The position numbers were made by a program, and so were the translations under genes. Below the pieces are notes generated by a model. That model had not been told where the DNA came from. It did not search any database and was given only the letters and a program-made list of their open reading frames with translations. Shown piece after piece: positions 1-7,709 of a stretch of 50,184 nt of DNA; position 1 is the stretch's first letter, and each line of letters opens with the position of its first letter. The stretch comes from Rhodobacter sp. (GTDB lineage Bacteria; Pseudomonadota; Alphaproteobacteria; Rhodobacterales; Rhodobacteraceae): NCBI GenBank assembly GCA_030066215.1, contig JASJCA010000007.1, forward strand, positions 1 through 50,184, in the 5' to 3' direction.

Positions 1-249
1 GAACCGACAGGAAGGCCCAGAGGGGATCGGAGGCCAGGCTGCGGTTGCCCCAGAGCCGGTAGCCGTTCTTGCGCACGATGGTCGCCACTTCCTGTTCGTT
101 GAGAAGGTTCGCGCGGCTGAGCGATCCCAACTGCCGCGCGAACCTTCTCAACGAACAGGAAGTGGCGACCATCGTGCGCAAGAACGGCTACCGGCTCTGG
201 GGCAACCGCAGCCTGGCCTCCGATCCCCTCTGGGCCTTCCTGTCGGTTC
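1..249. repeat. Perfect 116-bp inverted repeat at the window edge
   Basis: Bases 1-116 are the exact reverse complement of 134-249, with a 17-base spacer at 117-133. The right arm is authentic tail-sheath coding sequence; the left arm is the same sequence backwards and codes for nothing sensible. A perfect long palindrome made of coding DNA at the very end of a sequence is what a fold-back (chimeric) read or a contig-end assembly error gives. A true genomic inversion duplication is the alternative but is less likely. Confidence 0.9.
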
Positions 250-569
250 GACGCACCGCCGACATGATCTACGAAAGCGTCGAAGCGGCGCATCTCTGGG
301 CGATGGACCGGCCGTTCTCGGCGCAGCTCCTGAAGGAGATCGCGGACAGCGTCGATGCCTACTTGCGAACGCTAAAGGCGCGCGGCGCGATCCTGGGCCA
401 CGACGTGTGGCTCGACGCCGAGCTCAACACCGAGGCGACGCTGAAGGCCGGCCAGCTCTTCATCGACTTCGACATCGAGCCGCCCGCGCCGCTCGAGCGG
501 CTGACCTTCCGGGCTCACCGCAACGGCGCCTACTACGAAGAGCTGGTCGCACAGTCGCAAGCCGCCTGA
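117..569 (+). CDS. Contractile tail sheath protein, C-terminal part (P2 gpFI-like), truncated
   Basis: This is the C-terminal 150 residues or so of a phage tail sheath, the protein that forms the contracting outer tube of a myovirus tail or tailocin. The stretch DPNCRANLLN, the segment YRLWGNR, the following DPLWAF, AHLWAMDRP and ETLKAGQLFIDFDIEP-type ending match the pattern of the C-terminal domain of P2 FI as I recall it. The reading frame is only meaningful from about base 117; the Met codon at 69 lies in the fold-back arm and is not a real start. The N-terminal two thirds of the gene are missing because the window ends there. It is followed 27 bases later by the tail tube gene, the normal P2 order. 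Function is secure; the left boundary is set by the artefact. Confidence 0.88.
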   Translation: MSDPNCRANLLNEQEVATIVRKNGYRLWGNRSLASDPLWAFLSVRRTADMIYESVEAAHLWAMDRPFSAQLLKEIADSVDAYLRTLKARGAILGHDVWLDAELNTEATLKAGQLFIDFDIEPPAPLERLTFRAHRNGAYYEELVAQSQAA

Positions 570-596
570 CGATCCCACCGACAAGGAGACACGGCC

Positions 597-1094
597 ATGG
601 CCTACCCCCGCAAAGTCAAGAACTACAACGCCTTCCTCGACGGCGTGAGCTACTTCGGCAAGGTCGACGAAGCCACGCTTCCGGTCCCGAAGCTCAGCAC
701 CGAGGATCACCGCGGCGCCGGCATGGACGCGCCGGTCGCCATCGACATGGGCATGGAAGCGATGACCGCCTCGATCACGCTTGCCGAATGGCCGGCCGAG
801 GTCCTGACCAAGCTTGGCACCCGCCAGCAGCTCGTGCTGCGGCCCGCGGCGATGGGCGAGACGGATTTCTCCGCCGACACCTATATCGCCACGATGCGCG
901 GCCGGATCACCACCGCGCACCCCGAAACCCTGAAGACCGGCGGCGACAATCCGATGAAGCTCGACATGGCCGTCGACTTCTACCGGCTGGAGAAGGACGG
1001 CGAAGAGCTTCTGGAGATCGACATCGAGAATGCGGTTCGCACGATCGGCGGCGTCGACCAGCTCGCTGACATCCGCCGCGCCATGGGCATTTAA
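597..1094 (+). CDS. Phage major tail tube protein (P2 gpFII-like)
   Basis: This 165-residue protein has the size and character of the P2 FII tail tube protein, which polymerises into the inner tube inside the sheath. The N-terminus (PRKVKNYNAFLDG) and the central stretch of acidic and small residues followed by TASITLAEW fit the family. The start ATG follows a good ribosome binding site (AAGGAG, 586-591). It lies directly between sheath and tail assembly chaperone, as in P2. No truncation or unusual feature is visible. Confidence 0.92.
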   Translation: MAYPRKVKNYNAFLDGVSYFGKVDEATLPVPKLSTEDHRGAGMDAPVAIDMGMEAMTASITLAEWPAEVLTKLGTRQQLVLRPAAMGETDFSADTYIATMRGRITTAHPETLKTGGDNPMKLDMAVDFYRLEKDGEELLEIDIENAVRTIGGVDQLADIRRAMGI

Positions 1095-1118
1095 CGCGGC
1101 CTTTGAAGGAGCTTTGAA

Positions 1119-1430
1119 ATGGCAACCGGAGCCAATATCGCCAGCGTCACGCTGGAGCACCCGCTCGGCAAGGGCGAGGACAAGATCACCGAGGTCACCG
1201 TAGCCAAGCCGACTGCGGGGCCGATGCGCGGGCTGAAGCTGCTCGACGTGGTGCAGATGGATGTGAGCGCCTTGAGCGTCCTCTTACCCCGGATCACCAC
1301 GCCCAGCCTGTCGCCCGAGCAGATCGACCGCCTGGACCCTGCCGACCTGATGCAGATCGGCGCCCGGGTGTCGGCTTTTTTTACCACGGACCGGGATCTC
1401 AAGGCGGCCGGAGCGCCGCCGATCAACTAG
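1119..1430 (+). CDS. Tail assembly chaperone (P2 gpE-like), zero-frame product
   Basis: This 103-residue protein matches the phage tail assembly protein E family in size, position and features, including a threonine-rich beta-like N-terminal half (ASVTLEHPLG, KITEVTVAKP) and a helical C-terminal half ending in a seven-T run. In P2-like phages E and its frameshifted form E+E' coat the tape measure before tail tube polymerisation. The start has an AAGGAG site just upstream (1105-1110). The gene ends at the TAG at 1428-1430, but an overlapping -1 frame continues to 1582 (next entries). Confidence 0.85.
   Translation: MATGANIASVTLEHPLGKGEDKITEVTVAKPTAGPMRGLKLLDVVQMDVSALSVLLPRITTPSLSPEQIDRLDPADLMQIGARVSAFFTTDRDLKAAGAPPIN
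1376..1382 (+). promoter_or_regulatory. -1 ribosomal frameshift heptamer T TTT TTT in the E gene
   Basis: Seven consecutive T bases are phased exactly as X XXY YYZ in the E reading frame (TTT codons at 1377 and 1380). A -1 slip keeps full codon-anticodon pairing in both sites. The -1 frame entered here has no stop until 1580-1582. Programmed -1 shifting at this spot is the established way P2-like and lambda-like phages make the long tail chaperone; the use of this particular site is inferred. Confidence 0.75.
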
Positions 1431-1582
1431 CGCTCCCGAACGATGTTGAAGAGGCCGAGGCCGACCTCTTCGCCACCTTCCACTGGCGGCCCGAGGACAC
1501 CGCTCCGATGAGCCTCGAAGAGATCGCCCGCTGGCGCGAACACGCGCGCCGGCGGTTCCAGCCGGAGGATGACAAAACGTGA
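1376..1582 (+). CDS. E' extension of the tail chaperone, made by -1 frameshift (E+E')
   Basis: Read in the -1 frame from the T7 heptamer, this stretch is open for 68 codons and ends at TGA 1580-1582. The translated C-terminal part (DLFATFHW, then MSLEEIARWREHARRRFQ) has the features of the P2 E' / gpE+E' tail family, a short FHW motif followed by a helical WRE segment. It has no plausible start codon and ribosome binding site of its own upstream of the conserved part, so production by fusion to E is the best reading. Its stop overlaps the GTG start of the tape measure gene (GTGA), the usual coupling. The full fused product would run from 1119 to 1582, about 155 residues. Confidence 0.72.
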   Translation, partial: FFYHGPGSQGGRSAADQLALPNDVEEAEADLFATFHWRPEDTAPMSLEEIARWREHARRRFQPEDDKT

Positions 1583-4500
1583 GCGCGGCCGACCTCAACC
1601 TGCAGCTGGTCCTGGAGCTCGTCGACCGCGCCACCGCCCCGGCCCGCGCCGCCATCGCTGCCGTGCGCCGCGCCGGCGCCGCCGTCCAGCGGGCCGGGCG
1701 CGGCACGATCGATTGGTCGAACAAGCAGCTCTCGGCGATCAGCGCCAATCGCGCGGCAATGCAGGCACAAGTCGTCGACACAGCGGCCCTTGGTGTCTCG
1801 CTCTATGCGCTGACCAAGCCCGCGGTCGAGTTCGAGGTCGCCATGGCCGGCGTCAAGAAGGTCATCGACTTCGAAGAGCCCGAAGCCCTGAAGCTTCTCG
1901 GCGACGACATCCTCGACCTGATCTCCGGCGGCAAGATCCCGATGGCGGCCGAGGGCATCGCCGCCATCATCGAGGCCGCCGGCCAGGCCGGGATCGTCGC
2001 GGCCGAGCTCGGCGATGCGGAGAAGCGCCAGGCGCTCATCGACTTCGCCGCCGACGCCGCCCGCATGGGCGTGGCCTTCGATGTCTCGGCCGAACAGGCC
2101 GGCAATGCCATGGTGATGTGGCGGTCGCGCCTGAAACCGACCCAGCCGGACGTGCTCAAGATGGGCGACGCGGTCAATCATCTGTCGAACAACATGGACG
2201 CGACCGCCGCCGCGATCCTGACCGTGATCAACCGGCAAGGCGCGGTCGCGCAATCCTCCGGCCTGATGCGCGAAGAGATCGCCGCGCTTTCGGCCGCCTT
2301 CGTCGCCGCTGCCCCGTCGCCGGAAATCGCCGCCACGGGCATGAAGAACTTCCTCTCCACGCTCACCAAGGGCGCCGCGGTGACGGATGCCGAGAAGACC
2401 GTCCTCGACCAGCTCGGCCTCGATGCCGAGGAGCTCGCGCGCAAGATGCAGGTCGATGCCAAGGGCGCGATCATCGAGGTGATGGAAGCGCTGGCTGAGC
2501 TGCCCCAGCATGCCCAGGCGGCCGCGCTGTCCCGGCTCTTCGGCGAAGAAAGCATTGGCGCGATCACCCCGCTTCTGACGAACCTCGAGATGCTGCGCGG
2601 GTCCTTCGAGCTGGTGGCCGATGCGGAGGCCTTCGCCGGGTCGATGCTGCGGGAATACGAAAGCCAGGCCTCGACCACCAACGCCCAGCTCATTCGCATG
2701 CGCGGCTTTGCCAAGGCGCTCTCGGTCACGATCGGATCGGCGGTCCTGCCGGAGCTGAACGCACTCCTGGACACGCTGATGCCGCTCATCGGCGCGGCGC
2801 GAGACTGGGCTGCGGCGCATCCCGAATTGATCACGCTGGCCTTCAAACTGGCGGCCGCGCTGTTGGTCCTGCGGGTGGCGACGCTCGCGGCCCGCTGGGC
2901 CTTCTACGCCGCCGCGGTTCCGGTTCTCCACCTGGTGCGCGCGGGCGGCTGGCTTCTCGTTATGCTGCCGCGATTGGCCGGCGCGATGCTGGGGCTCCTG
3001 AACCCGCTGACCCTGATACGCGCCGCGGCTCTCGCGCTGCGCACGGCCCTGCTCTTCTCCGGCGTGGGCGCGGTGATCGCCGGCCTTGCGATGGGCGGGC
3101 TCTGGATCTTCAACAACTGGGCAGGGCTCAAGGCGTTCTTCGCGGGCTTCGGCGAAGGCCTGCGCGCCGCCCTCGGCCCCGCAGCACAGCTCCTCGAGGC
3201 CATCCTGGCCAAAGGCCGCGCCACCCGCGACTGGCTGCGCGAGATCACCGGGCCGCTCGACCTCACGGCCGAGGCCTGGCGCGAGATGGGCGAACGCGCC
3301 GGGGCAAGCTTGGGCGGGATCATCGCGCGGATCTCCGAGTGGACCGGCGCCAACCCGGCCTTCCTGGCCGGCATCGCCAAGCTGACTGCCGGGCTCGTGC
3401 TCTTGCGCGCCGTGCTGAACCTGCCGGCCCGCCTTGTCTTCGGCAGCTTCCGCCTGCTCGGCCGCGCGGCACGCGCGGCGATCTGGCCGATCCGGGGTCT
3501 CATACGGATCATCGCGCGCCTGGCCGGCCTCGCCCCGATCCGCTGGGCGCGGCTCATTCCGAAGATCGGCTGGGTGCCGCTCGCGGGAAAGCTGGCCTGG
3601 GGCACACTCGTGGCCGGCCTGCGCTGGTTCCTCTTCATCCCGCTGATCCGCTGGGTCGCGCTTGCCGGCAAACTGGCCTGGGGCAAACTGGTGCCGGTCC
3701 TGCGCTGGACGCGCTTCGTCAAGCTGATCGGCTGGGCAGCACTCGCCGGCAAGCTCGCCTGGTCCGCCCTCCTGCCGCTTTTGAGCTGGGTCGCCTTCAT
3801 CCCCGGCATCGGCTGGGCGCTCCTGGCCGGCGTTCTGGCCTGGACGCTCCTGATCAAGTCGAAGCTGCCCTGGCGCGACTTCATTCCCGAGATCGACTGG
3901 GGCTACTGGTTCTCCTTCCGCTGGGTCGACAAGCTACCGGCCTGGAACTGGTCCGAGATCATCCCGCCGCTCAATCTCGGCCGGTTCGTCCCACCGCATC
4001 TGCGTGGCGTCACGCCGGGCGGCGCGCCGTCCTCGAAGCCGCCCGTCGGCCCGGATGCAGGAGCCACAGGCCCGATGCGGCCGCCGCATCTCGACGCCCC
4101 CGTCCAGGCCCGCGCCCTCGGTGGGTCGTTCGCGCCAGGCTGGCTCCTCACTGGCGAGAATGGCCCCGAGATGGAGTTCCGCAGCCATGCCGGCTTCATC
4201 GCCCACAATCGGGCGCTACGGACGGTCCTGGCGACCTCCGAGTCTGCCCGCCGCAATGTCGCGGCGGCCCGCGCGGGGCTACCGGCGATCGCGGCCGCGG
4301 CGGCGCCATTGTTCCACCTCACGGCCAAGCAGATGCCGCTGAAACTGCCGCCGACGGCCGTTGAACGCCGCGCGCCGATCCGGCTCGACACAAGGGCAGC
4401 CCTGCGCGGGCCTGGCGCCCAGCGCGGCGACGGCGGCACAGTCCAGGCCACCATCCACATCCACCAGGCGCCGGGCCAGGATCCCAAAGCGTTGGCCGAG

Positions 4501-4587
4501 CAGGTGATGCGCAAGCTCAAGCGGCTGCAGACCCGCGCCTCACGTGGTGCCGAGTTGCATGACGGAGGCGACTTCGATGCCGCTTAA
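1579..4587 (+). CDS. Tail tape measure protein (P2 gpT-like)
   Basis: This 1002-residue protein sets tail length and is threaded inside the tail tube. Residues 1-400 match the TP901-type tape measure core (repeated Ala-rich helices, the segment around FEVAMAGVKKVIDF). A long hydrophobic, membrane-like middle (about 405-530 and 600-760) follows, and the C-terminus is Pro/Ala-rich with a short IHIHQAPGQDP motif. The start is GTG at 1579, overlapping the E' stop. Residues 660-768 contain four Trp-rich 27-residue repeats (see repeat entry). It lies upstream of the U, X and D baseplate genes as in P2. The family call is secure; the role of the Trp repeats is unknown. Confidence 0.92.
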   Translation: MSAADLNLQLVLELVDRATAPARAAIAAVRRAGAAVQRAGRGTIDWSNKQLSAISANRAAMQAQVVDTAALGVSLYALTKPAVEFEVAMAGVKKVIDFEEPEALKLLGDDILDLISGGKIPMAAEGIAAIIEAAGQAGIVAAELGDAEKRQALIDFAADAARMGVAFDVSAEQAGNAMVMWRSRLKPTQPDVLKMGDAVNHLSNNMDATAAAILTVINRQGAVAQSSGLMREEIAALSAAFVAAAPSPEIAATGMKNFLSTLTKGAAVTDAEKTVLDQLGLDAEELARKMQVDAKGAIIEVMEALAELPQHAQAAALSRLFGEESIGAITPLLTNLEMLRGSFELVADAEAFAGSMLREYESQASTTNAQLIRMRGFAKALSVTIGSAVLPELNALLDTLMPLIGAARDWAAAHPELITLAFKLAAALLVLRVATLAARWAFYAAAVPVLHLVRAGGWLLVMLPRLAGAMLGLLNPLTLIRAAALALRTALLFSGVGAVIAGLAMGGLWIFNNWAGLKAFFAGFGEGLRAALGPAAQLLEAILAKGRATRDWLREITGPLDLTAEAWREMGERAGASLGGIIARISEWTGANPAFLAGIAKLTAGLVLLRAVLNLPARLVFGSFRLLGRAARAAIWPIRGLIRIIARLAGLAPIRWARLIPKIGWVPLAGKLAWGTLVAGLRWFLFIPLIRWVALAGKLAWGKLVPVLRWTRFVKLIGWAALAGKLAWSALLPLLSWVAFIPGIGWALLAGVLAWTLLIKSKLPWRDFIPEIDWGYWFSFRWVDKLPAWNWSEIIPPLNLGRFVPPHLRGVTPGGAPSSKPPVGPDAGATGPMRPPHLDAPVQARALGGSFAPGWLLTGENGPEMEFRSHAGFIAHNRALRTVLATSESARRNVAAARAGLPAIAAAAAPLFHLTAKQMPLKLPPTAVERRAPIRLDTRAALRGPGAQRGDGGTVQATIHIHQAPGQDPKALAEQVMRKLKRLQTRASRGAELHDGGDFDAA
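3556..3882 (+). repeat. Four 81-bp in-frame tandem repeats in the tape measure gene
   Basis: Successive units begin at about 3556, 3637, 3718 and 3799. Each encodes 27 residues with the pattern IPxIGW-x2-LAGKLAW-x2-L-x3-LxW. The LAGKLAW core is identical in the first three units; the fourth is degenerate and a fifth Trp-rich tail follows. The period is set by Trp spacing. Confidence 0.85.
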
Positions 4588-4990
4588 TCTCGGCATCAGC
4601 CTGGTCATGATGGGGCTCGGCCTCTTTCGCTTCGGCGTGAACCGGGCGGCCTATCAGACCCTGACCCGCGAGACCGGGTTCCGCTGGGCGCAGATGGACC
4701 GGGTCGGGCGCAAGCCGGCGCTGCAATTCCTCGGCCCCGATGCCGCGGTGATCACCCTTGAAGGGGTGATTTATCCCCACTTCAAAGGCGGTCTCAGACA
4801 GGTCGAACTGATGGCCGCCATGGCCGGTCTCGGCCAGCCGATGATGCTCGTCGACGGGCTCGGCTGGGTCTGGAGCCGCTGGGTGATCGAAAGCGTGACC
4901 GAGAAGAAGAGCTTCTTTCTGGGCGACGGCGCTCCGCGCAAGATCGAGTTCTCCATGACGCTGAAGGCCTATGGCGGAGACCTGCTATGA
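4577..4990 (+). CDS. Phage tail protein U (P2 gpU-like)
   Basis: This 137-residue protein resembles P2 gpU, a tail terminator/completion protein that caps the tube after it reaches full length. It shows the hydrophobic start (LGISLVMMGLGLFRF), the central IYPHFKGG segment and an ending in beta-type sequence (KIEFSMTLKAYGGD), as in the family. I chose ATG 4577 rather than 4544 or 4559 because GGAGG at 4563-4567 is well spaced from it. It overlaps the end of the tape measure gene by 11 bases and the X gene by ATGA. Confidence 0.88.
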   Translation: MPLNLGISLVMMGLGLFRFGVNRAAYQTLTRETGFRWAQMDRVGRKPALQFLGPDAAVITLEGVIYPHFKGGLRQVELMAAMAGLGQPMMLVDGLGWVWSRWVIESVTEKKSFFLGDGAPRKIEFSMTLKAYGGDLL

Positions 4991-5196
4991 GCGTCTACGT
5001 CACCAAGGACGGCGATGTCCTCGATGCGATCTGCCTCGCCGAGCTCGGTAGCACCGAGCACGTCGCCGCAGTTCTCGACGCCAACCCGGGCCTTGCTGCC
5101 GCCGGACCGGTCTTGCCCAAAGGCGTCGAGATCGATCTTCCTATAGTGGCAGCGCCGGCACCGCAGGCGCCGATCCGGCTCTGGACCCGCTCGTGA
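4987..5196 (+). CDS. Phage tail protein X (P2 gpX-like, LysM-type)
   Basis: A 69-residue protein with the LysM-like fold of the gpX family: YVTKDGDVLDAIC at the start, a central LDANPGLA segment and an ending around LPKGVEIDLP. In P2-like particles gpX is a small baseplate or tail-hub component that probably bridges to gpD. Start and stop overlap both neighbours (ATGA with U, GTGA with D), so it is translationally coupled. The size is typical. Confidence 0.9.
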   Translation: MSVYVTKDGDVLDAICLAELGSTEHVAAVLDANPGLAAAGPVLPKGVEIDLPIVAAPAPQAPIRLWTRS

Positions 5197-6167
5197 CGCC
5201 GGCCTTCGCGATCACCGCCGACGGCGCCGACGCGACGGCCGCGATCGGCGACAGGCTCCTGTCGCTGCGCGTGACCGACCAGGAGGGCATCACCTCGGAC
5301 CGGTTGGAGATCGAGATCGACAACCGCGATCTGCGCGTCGCGATGCCGGAGCACGGCGCGCTCCTCGAGGTCTCGCTGGGCTTCCGGGAAACAGGCCTGA
5401 CCCGGCTCGGGAGCTTCGTCGTCGACAGCACCGGCGGGTCCGGGCCCGAGCTGCGGATACGAATCGGGGCCAAGGCCGCCGACATGGCCGGGTCGATCCG
5501 CGCGCCCAAGACACGCGCCTGGGAGGACGCGTCGCTCGAAGACATCGTCTCGACGATTGCGGGCGAGGTCGGTCTGGAGCCGGTGGTCGGCGACAGCATT
5601 AAGGCCGTCCGCTTTCCGTTTGTCGCTCAGAGCGCCGAGAGCGATCTGCACCTCCTGACCCGCCTCGCCCTTCCGCTCGATGCCACTGCCAAGCCAGCCG
5701 ACGGCCGCCTCCTCGTGGTTCGCCGCGGCGAAGGCAAGACCGCCGGTGGCCAGGCGTTAAAGCCGGTCGCAATCGTGCCGGCGATGCTTCTCTCCTGGGA
5801 CTTCGAGATCGCCGACCGCGGCCTCTACAAATCCGTGGAAGCCGAGTGGGCCGACACCGGCGCGGCCGAAACCCGCAAGGTCACCGCCGGCGACGGCACA
5901 CCGGTGCGCAAGCTGCGCCGCGTCTTCAGCTCCGAAACCGAGGCGCAGGCGGCGGCCGACGCGGCACTGGCCCGCTCCGAGCGCGGCGTCTCTTCCCTCG
6001 ATGTCGAGTTGGCGACATTCGAGCCGGCGCTCTTCGCCGGCGGCCTGGTCGACCCCAAGGGCTTGGGCGACGCCCTCGCCGGCACCTGGCACCTGAAATC
6101 CGTCGCGCATGTCCTCGATGGCGACGGGCTCCGATCGGAGTTCCGCGCCGAGCGGGGGCAGGAATGA
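5193..6167 (+). CDS. Phage late control protein D / tail hub (P2 gpD-like)
   Basis: This 324-residue protein matches gpD, the baseplate hub (equivalent to T4 gp27) on which the spike sits. The opening (PAFAITADGAD, then LLSLRVTD and DRLEIEIDNRD) and the middle (LEDIVSTIAGEVGL, QSAESDLHLLTRLA) are characteristic of the phage late control D family. It starts at GTG 5193, overlapping the X stop, and ends in ATGA shared with the peptidase gene. The name is historical; the structural role is established for P2 and R-type tailocins. Confidence 0.9.
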   Translation: MTPAFAITADGADATAAIGDRLLSLRVTDQEGITSDRLEIEIDNRDLRVAMPEHGALLEVSLGFRETGLTRLGSFVVDSTGGSGPELRIRIGAKAADMAGSIRAPKTRAWEDASLEDIVSTIAGEVGLEPVVGDSIKAVRFPFVAQSAESDLHLLTRLALPLDATAKPADGRLLVVRRGEGKTAGGQALKPVAIVPAMLLSWDFEIADRGLYKSVEAEWADTGAAETRKVTAGDGTPVRKLRRVFSSETEAQAAADAALARSERGVSSLDVELATFEPALFAGGLVDPKGLGDALAGTWHLKSVAHVLDGDGLRSEFRAERGQE

Positions 6168-6679
6168 CGTCCGGTCTCCGCACGCCGGCCGGGTCGCGCG
6201 AGGGCGGCTATCACCTGGCCTTCTACAAAGGCCCCGGCCGGCCCGACGATCGGCTGATCCGATTCGCCACACGGTCCATCTACAGCCACGTGGAGCTCCT
6301 TTGGCTCGCCCTCGACCAGGTGACGGCCGAGGGCGCCCTGGCCATCTCCTCGAGCGGGCGCGACGGCGGCGTGCGAACCAAGCGAATCACCTTCGCCCCG
6401 GACCGGTGGGACGTCCTGGCCGCGCCCTGGGCGCCCGACGACGCCTGGGACACGGCCGAGGCAGAGCTCGACCGGCGCTACGACTACATCGGCATTCTCC
6501 TCAGCCAGATCGTGCGCCTGCAGCGCCACGCCCGCACCCGCTGGTTCTGCTCCGAACTCTGCGCCGCCGCGCTTGGGTTCGAGATGCCACAGAGCTACTC
6601 GCCGGGCGATTTGGCGCGGACCGTCGTGCAGATGAACCGGGCGTTTGTGTTGGGGCGAAACCCCCGTTTCCAGCTTTGA
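6164..6679 (+). CDS. Papain-like (NlpC/P60 or YiiX-type) cysteine peptidase of the tail operon
   Basis: A 171-residue protein with the arrangement of permuted papain-like amidases. An early His sits in IYSHVELLW (His42), and a later Cys sits in RWFCSELCAAALG (Cys129), followed by PQSYSPGDL. Such enzymes cut peptidoglycan stem peptides or other amides. Translationally coupled (ATGA) to the hub gene, it could be a tail-associated wall hydrolase or a lysis enzyme; no membrane segment or signal peptide is visible. A broken copy of its 3' end occurs at 7380-7475. The fold assignment is moderate; the biological role is inferred from position. Confidence 0.65.
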   Translation: MTSGLRTPAGSREGGYHLAFYKGPGRPDDRLIRFATRSIYSHVELLWLALDQVTAEGALAISSSGRDGGVRTKRITFAPDRWDVLAAPWAPDDAWDTAEAELDRRYDYIGILLSQIVRLQRHARTRWFCSELCAAALGFEMPQSYSPGDLARTVVQMNRAFVLGRNPRFQL

Positions 6680-6869
6680 GTTGGCCAAAATTTGGCTTCA
6701 AGAATAATAGACGTATGCCAAGGCTCGCCAAAGGCACTCTTCCTACCAGCGCCACCAAACCACGAATTACCAACGAAGTTTCAATGCATTGAGCAGGGAG
6801 GCGGGTCGACTTGCCCGTCATGAGTGGCTGAGAACCGCGAGGCCTCGGAGTTTACAACTAGATTTGGAG

Positions 6870-7097
6870 CTAGCCCAACATGAGCATCAGCACGACCACC
6901 AGCAACAGCGAAATCGCAGCACCTGCGAAAAACGAACTGCCGCCGAAGATGCTCAATTGTCGGCCCTTGTCATTGCTGCTGACGGTAACAACAGGTGCGC
7001 GGGATTCCTTCGACATGGCCTCATAATCGTCGATTTCTGAGGTAGCTGTCCGATTGACTTCTGTGCTAGTATCGGTGCCAGGCATGGGCATCTCCAT
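6870..7097 (-). CDS. Possible small single-span membrane protein
   Basis: A 75-residue leftward ORF with a polar, Thr/Ser/Glu-rich N-terminal 45 residues and one clear membrane segment at the C-terminus (residues about 54-75, FFAGAAISLLLVVVLMLML). The start is uncertain: ATG at 7097 has no ribosome binding site, while the ATG at 7085 has GGAG six bases upstream, giving 71 residues. It is not recognised. It lies antisense to the phage genes in the AT-richer island. The clean tail-anchor-like segment is the only reason to believe it. Confidence 0.4.
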   Translation of the reverse strand: MEMPMPGTDTSTEVNRTATSEIDDYEAMSKESRAPVVTVSSNDKGRQLSIFGGSSFFAGAAISLLLVVVLMLMLG

Positions 7098-7114
7098 TTG
7101 TTCGTGCTCGGCTA

Positions 7115-7159
7115 GAGGGGGGGTGGAAGTTGGCGCTTTGGCCCCCCTCGACTTTTTTT
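7115..7159 (+). terminator. Rho-independent terminator after the tail operon
   Basis: GAGGGGGG at 7115-7122 pairs with CCCCCCTC at 7142-7149, followed three bases later by seven T (7153-7159). On the plus strand this would end transcripts from the tail operon and insulate the cargo gene downstream. Confidence 0.65.
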
Positions 7160-7379
7160 GGAGTCGAGTGCGTACGCACCCATATTCTCACTGAAATACT
7201 ACTACCGCGCCACTATTTGAAAAGCTTGACTCCCGCCAATGACGACCGCGAATCGCCTAAGTGATTGAGCGAAGCAAAAAACGCGCAGGAATTGCCACGC
7301 TTTGCGTGAAAATCCAGTTGTGAGATCGTTCATACTTGAGGAGCTCTGGTGTTGGAATCCGCTGGTTTTAAGTTTGTTG

Positions 7380-7475
7380 GCGCTCAGATTCGAGATGCCC
7401 CAGGGCTATTCGCCAGGTGATATGGCGCGCAGCGTCGTGCAGATGAATTAGGCGTTTGAGTTGGGGAGGGTGGGT
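7380..7475 (+). pseudogene. Remnant of a second copy of the 3' end of the tail peptidase gene
   Basis: Bases 7380-7475 align closely with about 6570-6660 at the end of the peptidase gene. They read FEMPQGYSPGDMARSVVQMN before a TAG at 7449-7451, against FEMPQSYSPGDLARTVVQMN in the intact gene. The catalytic His and Cys parts are absent and no start is present. It marks an old duplication or recombination between two related peptidase genes, with 700 bases of unrelated DNA between the copies. Confidence 0.75.
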
Positions 7476-7709
7476 CGGGCGCCGCCAGAACGGTCGGAGT
7501 TCTCATGAGTTTGTTTGCGGCAGACGGCTTCATGGTCCGGCGGCCGTTGACCGACGAGCGAAAGAATCGAGGCACCCTACCGATCGCATCACATTCAGAA
7601 GAGATTGGAGACAAGACGATCTTCACAAATAGCCAGGCAATCAACGAGTCATTCTGGCCATTGCGCGTTTCGGTCATACAAAGAGCGCGGGCTAGCTCAA
7701 GGATGCCCA

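Noticed and set aside
69-116. Met-initiated N-terminal extension of the tail sheath fragment
   Set aside because: These codons lie in the inverted arm of the fold-back and read antisense sheath DNA; they are not a real protein start.
6684-6696. 13-bp palindrome GCCAAAATTTGGC after the tail peptidase
   Set aside because: Arms meet with a one-base loop and no T run follows, so it is not a credible terminator; the hairpin at 7115-7159 is much better.
6789-7040. 83-residue plus-strand ORF in the island
   Set aside because: Low-complexity sequence antisense to the membrane-protein candidate, no recognisable features.
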